Shown here: one piece after another, positions 51,087 to 59,523 of the stretch
How positions within the stretch are numbered: the stretch's first letter is position 1
How the letters are laid out: each line of letters starts with the position of its first letter
DNA from: CAVVST01 sp963750995
Lineage (GTDB): Bacteria; Acidobacteriota; Vicinamibacteria; Vicinamibacterales; UBA2999
NCBI GenBank assembly: GCA_963750995.1
Contig: CAVVST010000001.1
Location: 496,001-560,000 of the forward strand
DNA: 64,000 nt
Direction of reading: 5' to 3'
Notes under the pieces: generated by a model
The model's database searches: none
Seen by the model: only the letters and a program-made list of their open reading frames with translations
What the model was told of the DNA's origin: nothing
Translations under genes and position numbers: made by a program

Positions 51087-52517
51087 CTAGTTCGACCACG
51101 CGGGCGTGAAGTTATTGCCATCCCGCGTGACCTGCTTGACGCCACGGCCGTCGCGACCGATGGTGAAGATCTGGACGCGGCCGGCCCGCGTCGACGTGAA
51201 CGCGACATGCCGCCCGTTCGGCGAATACGCCGGGCTCTCGTTGGTGCCTTCGCCGAACGTGAGCTGCCGGGTCGCGCCGGTCGCCAGGTCGTAGATCTTG
51301 ATGTCGTAGCCCGGCCCGGTGCGCGCCGCGAACGCGATTTCGTTGAACGGCGGCGGTGACCATGTCGGGCGGTCGGCGTACGATTCGGTCGTCGTCAGTC
51401 GGCGCAGGTTCAAGCCGTCGGCGCCGACGATGTAGATCTGAGGGGTGCCGGCGCGATCGGAAGTGAACGCGATCTGAGTACCGGTTGGCGACCAGGTCGG
51501 TGTGACGTCGATCGCCGGATGGTTGGTAATCCGCCGCACATTGGAGCCGTCGACGTTCATCACGTAGATTTCCGGGTTGCCCTCGCGGTTCGACATGAAC
51601 GCGATGCGCGTGCCGTCGGGCGAATACATCGGCAGCATGTTCTGGCCGACGCCCTTGGTCGGTTCCTGCTGGAGGCCCTGGTAGATCAGCGCGACGAAGA
51701 TATCGGGATAGCCGCGGCGGTAGGACGTATAGGCAATGGCCCGTGCGTCGGGCGACCAGACCGGCGTGATATTGAGCTGGCGGTTCGTCGTGATCCGCCG
51801 GGGGTTCGCGCCGTCGTAGTCGGCCATGTAGACCTCCTTGACGTCGCGGTTCTCGACGGTCCCGACCATGCGCTCCCGGTTCCGGTCGGAGGAGAAGGCC
51901 AGCTTCGTGCGGGCGACGCCGCGGAGCGCGCGCTGCTGCTGGTGGACTTCATCGGCGATGGTGTGGGCGTAAAGGCGCGGGTTTGCGACGGTGCCGGTGT
52001 ATTCCTTGGAGAAGACCGATTGTTGCGTTCGAACGTTGAACAGCCGGACCTCCACGCGTACGTCGTTGCCGGTGCGCGAGATGGTGCCGAAGAAGACCGC
52101 GTCGGCGCCAAGTTCCCGCCAGGCCGGAAACGCCACCTGGTTGGGACTGCGGGCGGGGGGAATCGTCGAGTAGGTGTCGCGCGGGATCAGGTAGAACTCG
52201 CGCTCGAACGCCAGGTCGTCCCACAGCACCTGGGTGATGGTTTTGGCCGCCTCGGCGGCATCGGGACTCGCCGCGATGAAATCGGGCACGGCATACCGTG
52301 GCGGCGTACCTGGATCGCCGCTGATGACGACGGCAATCTCGGAGGGCTGTTGCGGCGCGGACGGTTGGGGCGCAGGCTGCTGTCCCCGCACAACTTCCAA
52401 CTGCCAATTCCCAACTCCCAACAGAACTGCAAGTACCACTGGTGTCAAGACGTGAGCTCTTGGGAGTTGGCGCCTTAGGAGTTGGCACCTTGGGAGTCGG
52501 GAGTCACGAATATTCAT
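51087..52517 (-). CDS. tolB: Tol-Pal system protein TolB
   Basis: 476 residues overlapping the preceding gene by four bases (ATGA). The N-terminal domain (about 60-190, EIAVVISGDPGTPPRYAVPDF, ILWDDLAFEREF-like) is followed by a six-bladed WD40-like propeller with repeats such as ITPVWSPDARAIAYTSYR, MYSPDGTRIAFMSNREGNPEIYVMNVDG and PAYSPNGRHVAFTSTRAGRVQIF. Export is expected, but the first 45 residues are partly encoded by a mirror word-repeat (52390-52500); a TTG at about 52451 could give a shorter leader. Confidence 0.95.
   Translation of the reverse strand: MNIRDSRLPRCQLLRRQLPRAHVLTPVVLAVLLGVGNWQLEVVRGQQPAPQPSAPQQPSEIAVVISGDPGTPPRYAVPDFIAASPDAAEAAKTITQVLWDDLAFEREFYLIPRDTYSTIPPARSPNQVAFPAWRELGADAVFFGTISRTGNDVRVEVRLFNVRTQQSVFSKEYTGTVANPRLYAHTIADEVHQQQRALRGVARTKLAFSSDRNRERMVGTVENRDVKEVYMADYDGANPRRITTNRQLNITPVWSPDARAIAYTSYRRGYPDIFVALIYQGLQQEPTKGVGQNMLPMYSPDGTRIAFMSNREGNPEIYVMNVDGSNVRRITNHPAIDVTPTWSPTGTQIAFTSDRAGTPQIYIVGADGLNLRRLTTTESYADRPTWSPPPFNEIAFAARTGPGYDIKIYDLATGATRQLTFGEGTNESPAYSPNGRHVAFTSTRAGRVQIFTIGRDGRGVKQVTRDGNNFTPAWSN
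52390..52500. repeat. CAACTCCCAA / TTGGGAGTTGG mirror word-repeat in the tolB leader
   Basis: Left side: AACTTCCAACTGCCAATTCCC and ACTCCCAAC words; right side: CTTGGGAGTTGGCGCC, TTAGGAGTTGGCACC and TTGGGAGTCGGGAGTC, their inverse. The stretch is translated as the signal region of TolB. Similar CCCAACTCC words occur at about 58325-58360 beside the bifunctional nuclease pseudogene. Confidence 0.75.
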
Positions 52518-53236
52518 CTCTGATACTCGAATGTAATGTGAACGGGGAGCGTCGGATTGGGGTATTGAGGAGGAAGTTCCGGCAGTCGCGTGATGAGGAG
52601 CGCACGTTCGGCGGCGAGGTCGAGGGCGACGAACCCGCTCGGCCGCTCCACTTTTACGCCCTGAATCGATCCGCCGCGGCTGATGATGAAGTACATCACC
52701 GTGTTACCGCTCACCCCTTGATTCTGCTGCCAGTTGCGCTGGATCAGCGTCACCATCTGCTGGATGTATTCGGGGCAGCAGAAGTTGGCGACGTCCAGCT
52801 GAACGCCGCCGGTGCTCCCGCCCCCCGCTGACAGACCGAATCCCTGCCCGCGTGTTCCGGTATCGGTGCGGGTCACGCCGGGCTGCGGCTCTTCTTCCAC
52901 CTTCGGCTTCGCTGGCGGCCGCCGCCGCGTCTCGGTTGGGACCACGTTCTCTGCAGGTTTCGGCGGGGGCGGCATGGGTTTGGGTATCGCTTCCGGCGGG
53001 GGCGGCGCAACCTCCCTGCCCCCTTCCATCGTCGCGCCTGTACGCGGGCCCGCCGGCCCGGCCAGGCTGATCGTCATGACCGTGCGCGGTGCCTCAGCGT
53101 CGACCCCCCAGTCGAACGGCCCGAACAGCAGCCCACCCACGAACACGACGTGCGCAATGACCGAGCCGACGAGCAGCCCACTGAACGGTTCCTGCCGTTG
53201 CCGTCGGGCGACGATGACGTCGGTGACCTCGGTCAT
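52514..53236 (-). CDS. TolA/TonB-like energy-transducing protein
   Basis: 240 residues with one N-terminal helix (about 18-40, GLLVGSVIAHVVFVGGLLFG), a proline/lysine-rich periplasmic spacer (PPPPEAIPKPMPPPPKPAE) and a C-terminal TonB-type domain (YIQQMVTLIQRNWQQNQGV, GSIQGVKVERPSG, FVALDLAAERALL). Its place between tolR and tolB indicates that it acts as TolA. An unusual CC pair occurs at the start of the C-terminal domain. It overlaps both neighbours by four bases. Confidence 0.9.
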   Translation of the reverse strand: MTEVTDVIVARRQRQEPFSGLLVGSVIAHVVFVGGLLFGPFDWGVDAEAPRTVMTISLAGPAGPRTGATMEGGREVAPPPPEAIPKPMPPPPKPAENVVPTETRRRPPAKPKVEEEPQPGVTRTDTGTRGQGFGLSAGGGSTGGVQLDVANFCCPEYIQQMVTLIQRNWQQNQGVSGNTVMYFIISRGGSIQGVKVERPSGFVALDLAAERALLITRLPELPPQYPNPTLPVHITFEYQR

Positions 53237-53694
53237 CGTTCTCCCGGCAGCGCCGTGATCATGCCGACGTTCTGGATCCCCGCTTCTTTGAGCCGGTCGA
53301 ATACGTCCATCAACTCCTGGTAGGTGATCGCGCCATCGCCGCGCAGGTATACGGTCTTGTCGGTGCGGGTCAGCGCGATCTGGCGGATGCGTTCCGCCAG
53401 GAAGTCGATGCGGATCGCTTCCTTGTCGATGAACACCCGGCGGTCGTCGGTATACGACTTCGGCAGGTCGAGAAACACGCGCTCGCTCGAGATTTCTGTC
53501 GTCCGTCCCGCCACCGGCAGGTTCACCTCGACGCCCTTCTGCAGCATCGGCGCGGCCACCATGAAGATGATCAGCAGCACCAGCATCACGTCGACCATCG
53601 GGACGACGTTGATCTCGGACATGGTGGGCGCGACGCGCCGGCCGCGCTGGTGGCGACCGCCTGCATTGGGCGCCGAGGACATGACTTTGGGCAT
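53233..53694 (-). CDS. tolR: TolR/ExbD biopolymer transport protein
   Basis: 153 residues. A single helix (about 25-45) contains the functional aspartate in INVVPMVDVMLVLLIIFMV, and the periplasmic domain includes VNLPVAG, KEAIRIDFLAERIRQIAL and YLRGDGAITYQELMDVFDRLKEAGI. With TolQ it forms the proton-driven motor for the Tol complex. Confidence 0.95.
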   Translation of the reverse strand: MPKVMSSAPNAGGRHQRGRRVAPTMSEINVVPMVDVMLVLLIIFMVAAPMLQKGVEVNLPVAGRTTEISSERVFLDLPKSYTDDRRVFIDKEAIRIDFLAERIRQIALTRTDKTVYLRGDGAITYQELMDVFDRLKEAGIQNVGMITALPGER

Positions 53695-53726
53695 CGGCTC
53701 TGCTCTGTATCAGTCTCCGCCTGGCG

Positions 53727-54465
53727 CTATGTAAAGTTGCGCTCCGCGATGTTCAGAAATTCGAGCGCGAAGTCGTCCATCGCGGCCGAGAATTCCTTCA
53801 CCCGGTGCGTGAAGTGGTTGTAGAACACGAGCGCAGGAATCGCCGCGAACAGCCCAGCGGACGTGGCAATCAGCGCCTCGCTGATGCCGGGCGCCACGAT
53901 CGCCAGGTTGGTCGAGCCGCTCGCGCCGATGCGCTGGAACGCAATCATGATGCCCACCACCGTGCCGAACAGGCCGATGAACGGCGTGACGCCGGCGGTG
54001 GTCGCCAGGAACGTCATGCGGCGCTCGAGCTTGTTCACCTCATTGGTGGCCGCGCGGATCAGCGCGCGATCGACGCCGTCGAGGCTCTTAAGGATTGGAC
54101 GCGTCGTCCCCGTTGGTGGATTGGACGATGACCCCGTCACGGCGCCACCGACGCCGGCGCTGGCGACGCGAAACTGCGCGTTCATCTCGGCGTAGCCCGC
54201 CTGGAAGACGCCGACGAGGGGCGAGGCGGCCACCGTCGGGCAGACGGCCTGTACTTCCGAAAACTTGCTGCTACGGCGAAAGGCTTCGAGAAAACGGGCC
54301 GTATCGCGGTCCGATGTGCGGAATGTCCAGAACTTCTGAAGGATGATTCCCCACGACACGATCGAGAACAGCACCAGGATGAGCGAGGACGGCCTGGTTG
54401 ATCGGTGTGGTTTCCGTGACAATCCGGATGACGATCGCCGCTCCCGGCAAACGGAGTCTCTTCAA
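53727..54465 (-). CDS. tolQ: TolQ/ExbB/MotA-family proton channel, one-base frameshift
   Basis: Most of the protein is in one frame from LILVLFSIVSWGIILQKFW onward, with the other helices (TAGVTPFIGLFGTVVGIMIAFQRIG, ISEALIATSAGLFAAIPALVFYN) and the NEVNKLERRM cytoplasmic segment. The natural N-terminus (IVIRIVTETTPINQAVL) is in the adjacent frame; an extra base at + strand 54384 (coding CTCGCTC) separates them. Removing it gives NQAVLLILVLFS, as in TolQ proteins. A TTG at 54465, preceded by AGGTGCAGG, is the likely start, giving about 245 residues. Confidence 0.88.
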
Positions 54466-54614
54466 CCTGCACCTGCAGGAGGAAAAGGGAGCCAAGCGTG
54501 CGCAACGAAGCCTCCGATACATCGGCAGCGCGCCCTGGGACAGGCGCAGACAGGCGAGGGTAACACGCGACCAGGATCCTGTCAAATATATGATACGATG
54601 GAAGTTCCGCCCAC

Positions 54615-56300
54615 ATGCTCCGCCTCCTCCGCATCCGTAACCTTGCGGTCATCGAGGGTGTCGACGTCGAGTTCGAACCCGGGTTCAACGTCCTGACGGG
54701 GGAGACCGGGGCCGGCAAATCGATCGTCGTGGAGGCGGTGGGGCTCCTCCTCGGCGCCCGGGCGTCGGCCGATCTCGTCCGGACTGGCGAGCCGCACGCC
54801 GCGATCGAGGCGCTGTTCGAACATGGCGGCGACGAGATCATCGTTCGACGAGAAATCAGCAGCCAGGGTCGCAGCCGATCGTTCATCAACGGAGCGCTCG
54901 CGACGGCGGCTGCGCTGCGCGACCTGTCAGCGCGCCTCGTCGAACTCCACGGACAGCATGAACACCAGGCCCTGCTCGATCCCCTGACACATCTCCCGCT
55001 GGTGGACGCCTACGCCGGGCTCACTGATCTCGCGGCGCGAGTCGCGGAGGCGTGGGCACGCGTTCGCACGCTGCGCGATCAGCTCGAGCGCTCCCGGATG
55101 GACGCGCGCGAGAAGGCCGCGCGCCTCGATCTGATTGCCTTTCAGCTTGGGGAGATTCAAAAAGCAGTGCCCAGGGCCGGCGAGGACGACACGCTTGGCG
55201 CCCAACGTCAGGTGCTCGCGAGCGCCGAGCGAATCCAGATGCTGTGCCAGGAAAGCTATGCGGCGCTCTACGAGAGCGACGGGGCTGTCCTTGGATCGCT
55301 GGGCAGCATCTGGAAGCGGGTGGGCGAGCTTGCGACGATTGATCCCCAGTTCGCGACCTACGTCGACGCGCGGGACGGCATCAAGTCACAGCTCGAGGAC
55401 CTGGCGTTCTTCCTGCGAAGCTACTCCGACGGAGTGGACGCGTCGCCCGGCCGGCTGCAGGAAGTGGAGGATCGGCTCGCGCTGCTCGAACGTCTCAAGC
55501 GCAAATATGGCCCGACGCTCGACGAGGTCATCGAGCGGGGACGCTCGCTGGCGGAGGAGCGAGACCTGCTCAGCGGCGCAGGGGCGCGCGCGGAAGATCT
55601 CCAGCAGGCGCTGGACGCGGCAGGTCTCGCGTATCTGGACGTCGCCCGCCAGCTGTCGAAGAAACGCCGCTCCGCCGCAGAGACGTTTGCGCGGGCTCTC
55701 GAGGAGCTCCTGGCGGAACTGGCGATGGAGCGAACCCGGTTCGAGGTCCGCTTCAACGCCGCCGAGGCGGGCCCGGAGCAGTGGAGCGAGCGCGGCATCG
55801 ACGTGGGGGAGTTCTACGTATCGCCCAACCCGGGCGAGGATCTGCGGCCGCTCGCGCGAATCGTCTCGGGTGGCGAACTGTCTCGTGTCATGCTGGCGCT
55901 GAAGACGCTGACCGTCGGCGAGGCGGAAGGGAAGACGCTGATTTTCGACGAGGTGGACGCGGGCATCGGCGGCCGCGTGGCGGATGTCGTCGGCAGCCGG
56001 CTGCGGGCGCTCGGGGATCGGTTCCAGGTGCTCTGCATTACGCACCTCCCGCAGATCGCCGCGCGCGCAACGACGCACTTCCAGATCGAAAAGCACGTGC
56101 GCGGCGCGCGGACGATGACTTCGGTCGAGCGCCTGAGCGACTCTGGACGGGTCGATGAGATAGGGCGCATGATTGGCGGGGCCGCGGTGACCGACGCGGT
56201 TCGCGCCACCGCCCGCGACTTGTTGCGTGATACACCTGGTTCGCTGCGAGGGGCCCGTCCCGCGCTCGAGGCGAAAGGCGAAAGGCGAAAGCGAAAGTAG
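54615..56300 (+). CDS. recN: DNA repair protein RecN
   Basis: 561 residues. An SMC-like ATPase head is split by a coiled coil: Walker A LTGETGAGKSIVVEAVGLLLG near 30-50 (cut in two), RSFINGALATAAALRDLSARLVELHGQHEHQALLDP, a long coiled coil from about 155 to 360, signature VSGGELSRVMLALK, Walker B TLIFDEVDAGIGG and CITHLPQIAA. RecN helps double-strand break repair. The C-terminus is a short tandem repeat of GGCGAAA words (about 56271-56298) coding KGERRKRK. Divergent from tolQ; a TGATACGAT at 54591-54599 may be its -10. Confidence 0.96.
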   Translation: MLRLLRIRNLAVIEGVDVEFEPGFNVLTGETGAGKSIVVEAVGLLLGARASADLVRTGEPHAAIEALFEHGGDEIIVRREISSQGRSRSFINGALATAAALRDLSARLVELHGQHEHQALLDPLTHLPLVDAYAGLTDLAARVAEAWARVRTLRDQLERSRMDAREKAARLDLIAFQLGEIQKAVPRAGEDDTLGAQRQVLASAERIQMLCQESYAALYESDGAVLGSLGSIWKRVGELATIDPQFATYVDARDGIKSQLEDLAFFLRSYSDGVDASPGRLQEVEDRLALLERLKRKYGPTLDEVIERGRSLAEERDLLSGAGARAEDLQQALDAAGLAYLDVARQLSKKRRSAAETFARALEELLAELAMERTRFEVRFNAAEAGPEQWSERGIDVGEFYVSPNPGEDLRPLARIVSGGELSRVMLALKTLTVGEAEGKTLIFDEVDAGIGGRVADVVGSRLRALGDRFQVLCITHLPQIAARATTHFQIEKHVRGARTMTSVERLSDSGRVDEIGRMIGGAAVTDAVRATARDLLRDTPGSLRGARPALEAKGERRKRK

Positions 56301-56305
56301 GGCTG

Positions 56306-56323
56306 GGTTCCGCGGAGCGGACC
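56306..56323. repeat. Small palindrome between recN and miaB
   Basis: GGTTCCGC GGA GCGGACC is an inverted repeat with eight- and seven-base arms and one mismatch, again of the GCGGACC class. It lies 10 bases before the miaB start and would cover its translation initiation region. Confidence 0.6.
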
Positions 56324-56333
56324 ACCATCACCA

Positions 56334-57737
56334 ATGGCGAAGAAATATCTCATCGAGACGTTCGGCTGTCAGATGAACGTGCACGATTCGGAGCGCATGG
56401 CCGGTCTTCTCGACCAGGCGGGCTACGAGCCTACCGGCGACGATCTCGAAGCCGACGTCATCGTCATCAACACCTGCAGTGTCCGCGAGCATGCGGAGGA
56501 GAAGCTCTATACCCGGCTCGGCGAACTCCGGGTCATGGGGGAAGAAACCGGCCGCCGGCCGCTGGTGGCTGTCGCCGGCTGCGTGGCGCAGCAGGAAGGA
56601 CACGCGCTCCTCACCAGGACCAACGGCCACGTCATCGACGTCGTCGTTGGCACGCAGCGCCTGAAGATGCTGCCGGTCCTGATCGAGAAGGCGGTGCGCT
56701 CGCCGTTCGCCGAAGTCGACATCAATCCCTGGGACGACGTCAGTTTTCCACTTGGGATCGCGCACCGCGCCGATCCGGTCAAGGCGTACGTGACGATTAT
56801 CGAGGGCTGCAACGACCACTGCGCGTTCTGCGTCGTGCCGTACACACGAGGCCACGAGCGGATGCGGCGCAAGGCCGACATCCTTGCCGACGTGCGCGAC
56901 GCGGCCGCCACCGGCCGCCGCGAAATCCAGCTGCTCGGGCAGATCGTGAATCACTACCAGGCGCCCGACGATCCTGGCTGCGACTTCGCGCAGCTGCTGG
57001 CAGAGGTGAACGAGGTGCCGGGGGTCGAACGGATCCGTTTCGCCAGCCCGCACCCGCGTCACACTGGCCCGCGCCTGGTCGCCGCCGTGCGCGACCTGCC
57101 CAAGGTCTGCAAGCACATGCACCTGCCGGTGCAGTCCGGTTCCACGCGCGTCCTGGGCACGATGCGGCGCCGCCACACGCGCGAGGAATACCTCGACCTC
57201 GTCGCTGAAATCCGCCGGGCCATTCCGGTCGCGACCCTATCGACCGATATCATTGTTGGCTTCCCGGGGGAGACGGCCGAGGACTTCGAGCAGACGCTGT
57301 CGCTGGTGGAGTCGGTGCAGTACCACAGCATCTTCTCGTTCAAGTACTCGCCGCGGCCCAACACGCTGGCGTCGAAGCGGATGCCGGACGACGTGAGCGG
57401 GGAAGAGAAGACGGCGCGTATCGTGGCGCTGCAGTCGCTGCAGCGGGAGATTCAGAGCCGGTTGCACGAGCGGCTGGTGGGGGCCACGGTGGAGGTGCTT
57501 GTCGATGCCGCCGGCCGCCGCCGCCCACGAACCGGGAACACGGGCGAAGCGCAAGTCTCGGGGCGGACGACAGGCAATACCGTCGTGAACTTCCCGGTTC
57601 CCGGGGGACGCGACGCGGAGGCGTGGGTCGGTCGCACGGTACCGGTGACCATCCGGCGGGCGGGGCCGAACAGCGTCTGGGGACAGGCCGAGGGGCGGGC
57701 CGACGACGGAGAAGCCGCGGGCATCGATCCTGCGTAG
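56334..57737 (+). CDS. miaB: tRNA-2-methylthio-N6-dimethylallyladenosine synthase MiaB
   Basis: 467 residues. The N-terminal cluster cysteines are in ETFGCQMNVHDSE, VINTCSVREHAEEK and AVAGCVAQQEG; the radical SAM motif C-x3-C-x2-C is EGCNDHCAFCVVPYTRG. The SPHPRH and STDIIVGFPGETAEDF motifs and a C-terminal TRAM domain are as expected. It methylthiolates A37 of tRNAs. The usual GQNVN element reads GQIVN here. Confidence 0.95.
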   Translation: MAKKYLIETFGCQMNVHDSERMAGLLDQAGYEPTGDDLEADVIVINTCSVREHAEEKLYTRLGELRVMGEETGRRPLVAVAGCVAQQEGHALLTRTNGHVIDVVVGTQRLKMLPVLIEKAVRSPFAEVDINPWDDVSFPLGIAHRADPVKAYVTIIEGCNDHCAFCVVPYTRGHERMRRKADILADVRDAAATGRREIQLLGQIVNHYQAPDDPGCDFAQLLAEVNEVPGVERIRFASPHPRHTGPRLVAAVRDLPKVCKHMHLPVQSGSTRVLGTMRRRHTREEYLDLVAEIRRAIPVATLSTDIIVGFPGETAEDFEQTLSLVESVQYHSIFSFKYSPRPNTLASKRMPDDVSGEEKTARIVALQSLQREIQSRLHERLVGATVEVLVDAAGRRRPRTGNTGEAQVSGRTTGNTVVNFPVPGGRDAEAWVGRTVPVTIRRAGPNSVWGQAEGRADDGEAAGIDPA

Positions 57738-57740
57738 CGG

Positions 57741-58235
57741 GTGCCGACCATGCTGATCGAAATGACCATCAAGGGGCTCATGGTGGATCCGATCACCAAC
57801 ATGCCCATCGTGATCCTCAAGGACAAGGACGGGGAGCGCGTCCTGCCGATTTGGGTCGGCATCTTCGAGGCGAATGCCATCGCGCTCCAGATCGAGAACA
57901 TCGCCACGCCGCGGCCGATGACGCACGACCTGCTGCGCAACATCATCACTGACCTCGACGGGCAGGTCGATCGCGTGGTCGTCTCCGACCTGAAGGACAA
58001 CACTTTCTTCGCCATCATCCATCTCACCGTAAAGGGCGAAGCGGTTGTCGTCGACGCGCGGCCGAGCGACGCCATCGCGCTGGCGCTGCGGACCCGCGCG
58101 CCGATCCTGGTGGACGAGACGGTCATCGACAACGCGAAGACAGTCGACTTCACCTCCGAGCGCGCCGACAGCGATCGGCTCCAGAAGTGGCTCGAGAGCC
58201 TCGACCCTGACGACATGGGGAAGTACAAGATGTGA
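57741..58235 (+). CDS. Bifunctional nuclease domain (BFN/DUF151) protein
   Basis: 164 residues from a GTG three bases after the miaB stop (an ATG at 57750 is possible). The BFN pattern is complete: MTIKGLMVDPITNMPIVILKDKDGERVLPIWVG (read in two parts), FEANAIALQIENI, PRPMTHDLLRNII, VVVDARPSDAIALALRTRAPI and VDETVIDNAK. In plants and bacteria the family has reported DNase/RNase activity; the bacterial role is unclear. A broken second copy lies 150 bases downstream. Confidence 0.92.
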   Translation: MPTMLIEMTIKGLMVDPITNMPIVILKDKDGERVLPIWVGIFEANAIALQIENIATPRPMTHDLLRNIITDLDGQVDRVVVSDLKDNTFFAIIHLTVKGEAVVVDARPSDAIALALRTRAPILVDETVIDNAKTVDFTSERADSDRLQKWLESLDPDDMGKYKM

Positions 58236-58281
58236 TGGTTAGCGGTTGGCGGTTCTAAGTCGCAACCCCGACCACTAACCA

Positions 58282-58299
58282 ATGTCTGCCGGCCGACAT
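58282..58299. repeat. ATGTC-TGCCGGC-CGACAT palindrome, left copy
   Basis: An 18-base near-perfect palindrome (one mismatch pair). An identical copy occurs at 58563-58580, so the two bracket the decayed BFN fragment. It is followed by GAGGCCGACAAGC. Confidence 0.75.
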
Positions 58300-58388
58300 G
58301 AGGCCGACAAGCACCGCTCTCCAGAAGGCAATCCCAACTCCCCAACTCCAATTGCCAATTCGGTCCGGCCTCGCCGTGAGGATGGGCG

Positions 58389-58557
58389 GTCGTCGTCGAT
58401 GCGTACTCGAAAGAGCGATGGCATGGCACTGCGACTCCCCGCGTCGATCCTGGCGGACGAGAAGTTCGACAATGCGAAGACGGGCGGGCTCACATCCTCA
58501 CGCCACGAGCGATCGACACCGAGGAGTTCGAGAGTCTCGGCCCGGACACCGGTCAAG
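58389..58557 (+). pseudogene. Decayed fragment of a bifunctional nuclease (BFN) paralogue
   Basis: Read in two frames this stretch gives VVVDA, then RKSDGMALRLPASILADEKFDNAKTGG, then IDTEEFESLGPDTGQA (positions 58389-58403, 58408-58488, 58512-58557). These match in order the VVVDARPSDAIALALRTRAPILVDE, VIDNAKTVDF and LESLDPDDMG parts of the intact gene upstream, at the protein level but not base for base. At least two frame changes and a missing N-terminal two-thirds show a dead remnant of a paralogue, not a simple recent duplication. The gap 58236-58740 otherwise holds word repeats, two palindromes and the parA promoter. Confidence 0.75.
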
Positions 58558-58562
58558 CACGC

Positions 58563-58580
58563 ATGTCTGCCGGCCGACAT
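58563..58580. repeat. ATGTC-TGCCGGC-CGACAT palindrome, right copy
   Basis: Identical to the copy at 58282-58299 and placed directly after the BFN remnant, replacing its expected last residues. A partial third copy (GGCAGGCCGACATTCC) follows at about 58649-58664. Confidence 0.75.
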
Positions 58581-58685
58581 CGCGGGCACGTGAACGCTCG
58601 CTCACTAACTACTAACCGCTGCCAGCAACCAGCAAAATCGGCAGGCCGACATTCCTTAATGATTTGGGATTTCATTTTTGGGAGA

Positions 58686-58715
58686 TTGACTGAAGTCCTC
58701 TACAACCCCTAGAAT
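58686..58715 (+). promoter_or_regulatory. Sigma-70 promoter for parAB
   Basis: TTGACT (58686-58691) and TAGAAT (58710-58715) are separated by 18 bases, 37 bases before the parA ATG. It is one of the best promoter matches in the window. Confidence 0.65.
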
Positions 58716-58751
58716 CCCGGCGTCGCTCCACCCCAAGATGTTCCGCCTCGC

Positions 58752-59523
58752 ATGATCATCGCGATCGCCAACCAGAAAGGTGGCGTGGGTAAGACCACGA
58801 CTGCGGTGAACCTCGCGGCGGCGCTCGCGATGCGCGGCCGCAAGACACTGCTCATCGATCTCGACCCGCAGGCGAACAGCAGCATCTCGTTCCTCGATCA
58901 CCAGGCGATCGGAAAAAGTCACGTACGACGCAATCGCCGAGAGAGACTGCACGCTCGCCGACATCGTCCTGCCGGCCACGCTGCCGAACCTGTTCATTGC
59001 GCCGGCGCGGATCGGTCTGGCCAAGGTCGAGGCGCGGCTGGTGGGGGAGCTCGACGCCCACTTCAAGCTCAAGGACAAGATCGCGCTGCTGAACGGCGAG
59101 TACTCCCACATCGTCATCGACTGTCCTCCGGCCCTCGGCCTCCTGACGGTGAACGCGCTGGTCGCCGCCACCCATCTACTGATTCCCATTCAGTCGTCGT
59201 ACTTCGCGCTCGAGGGCACCGACGACCTGCTCGAGACGATCGAGAAGGTCCGGCAGCGGCCCAACCCGGCGCTTCGGATCCTCGGCGTGGTCATTACGAT
59301 GCACGACAAGCGGACGGCGCTGGCTCGCGACATCCGTGAGCAGATCCAGAAGGTGTTCGGCGGGAAGGTGTTCAAGACGGTGATCACGAAGAGCGTCAGG
59401 CTGGAAGAGAGCCCGGCGTACAAGGAGTCGATCTTCACGTTCGCGCCCGACTCGATTGGCGCGACCGACTACTACAGCCTGTGCGAGGAGGTCATCGAAC
59501 GTGTCGAAGCGCGGACTGCCTAA
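58752..59523 (+). CDS. parA: Chromosome partitioning ATPase ParA (Soj), one-base frameshift
   Basis: The first part (MIIAIANQKGGVGKTTTAVNL deviant Walker A, LLIDLDPQANSSISFLD) is in one frame; the rest (KVTYDAIAERDCTLADIV, YSHIVIDCPPALGLLTVNAL, PIQSSYFALEGTDDLLETI, GVVITMHDKRTALARDI) in the next. An extra A in the run at 58913-58917 explains it; repaired, the protein is about 256 residues with GKVTYDAI. ParA moves chromosome origins with ParB, encoded immediately after with an overlap. An essential-type gene, so a sequence error is likely. Confidence 0.93.
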
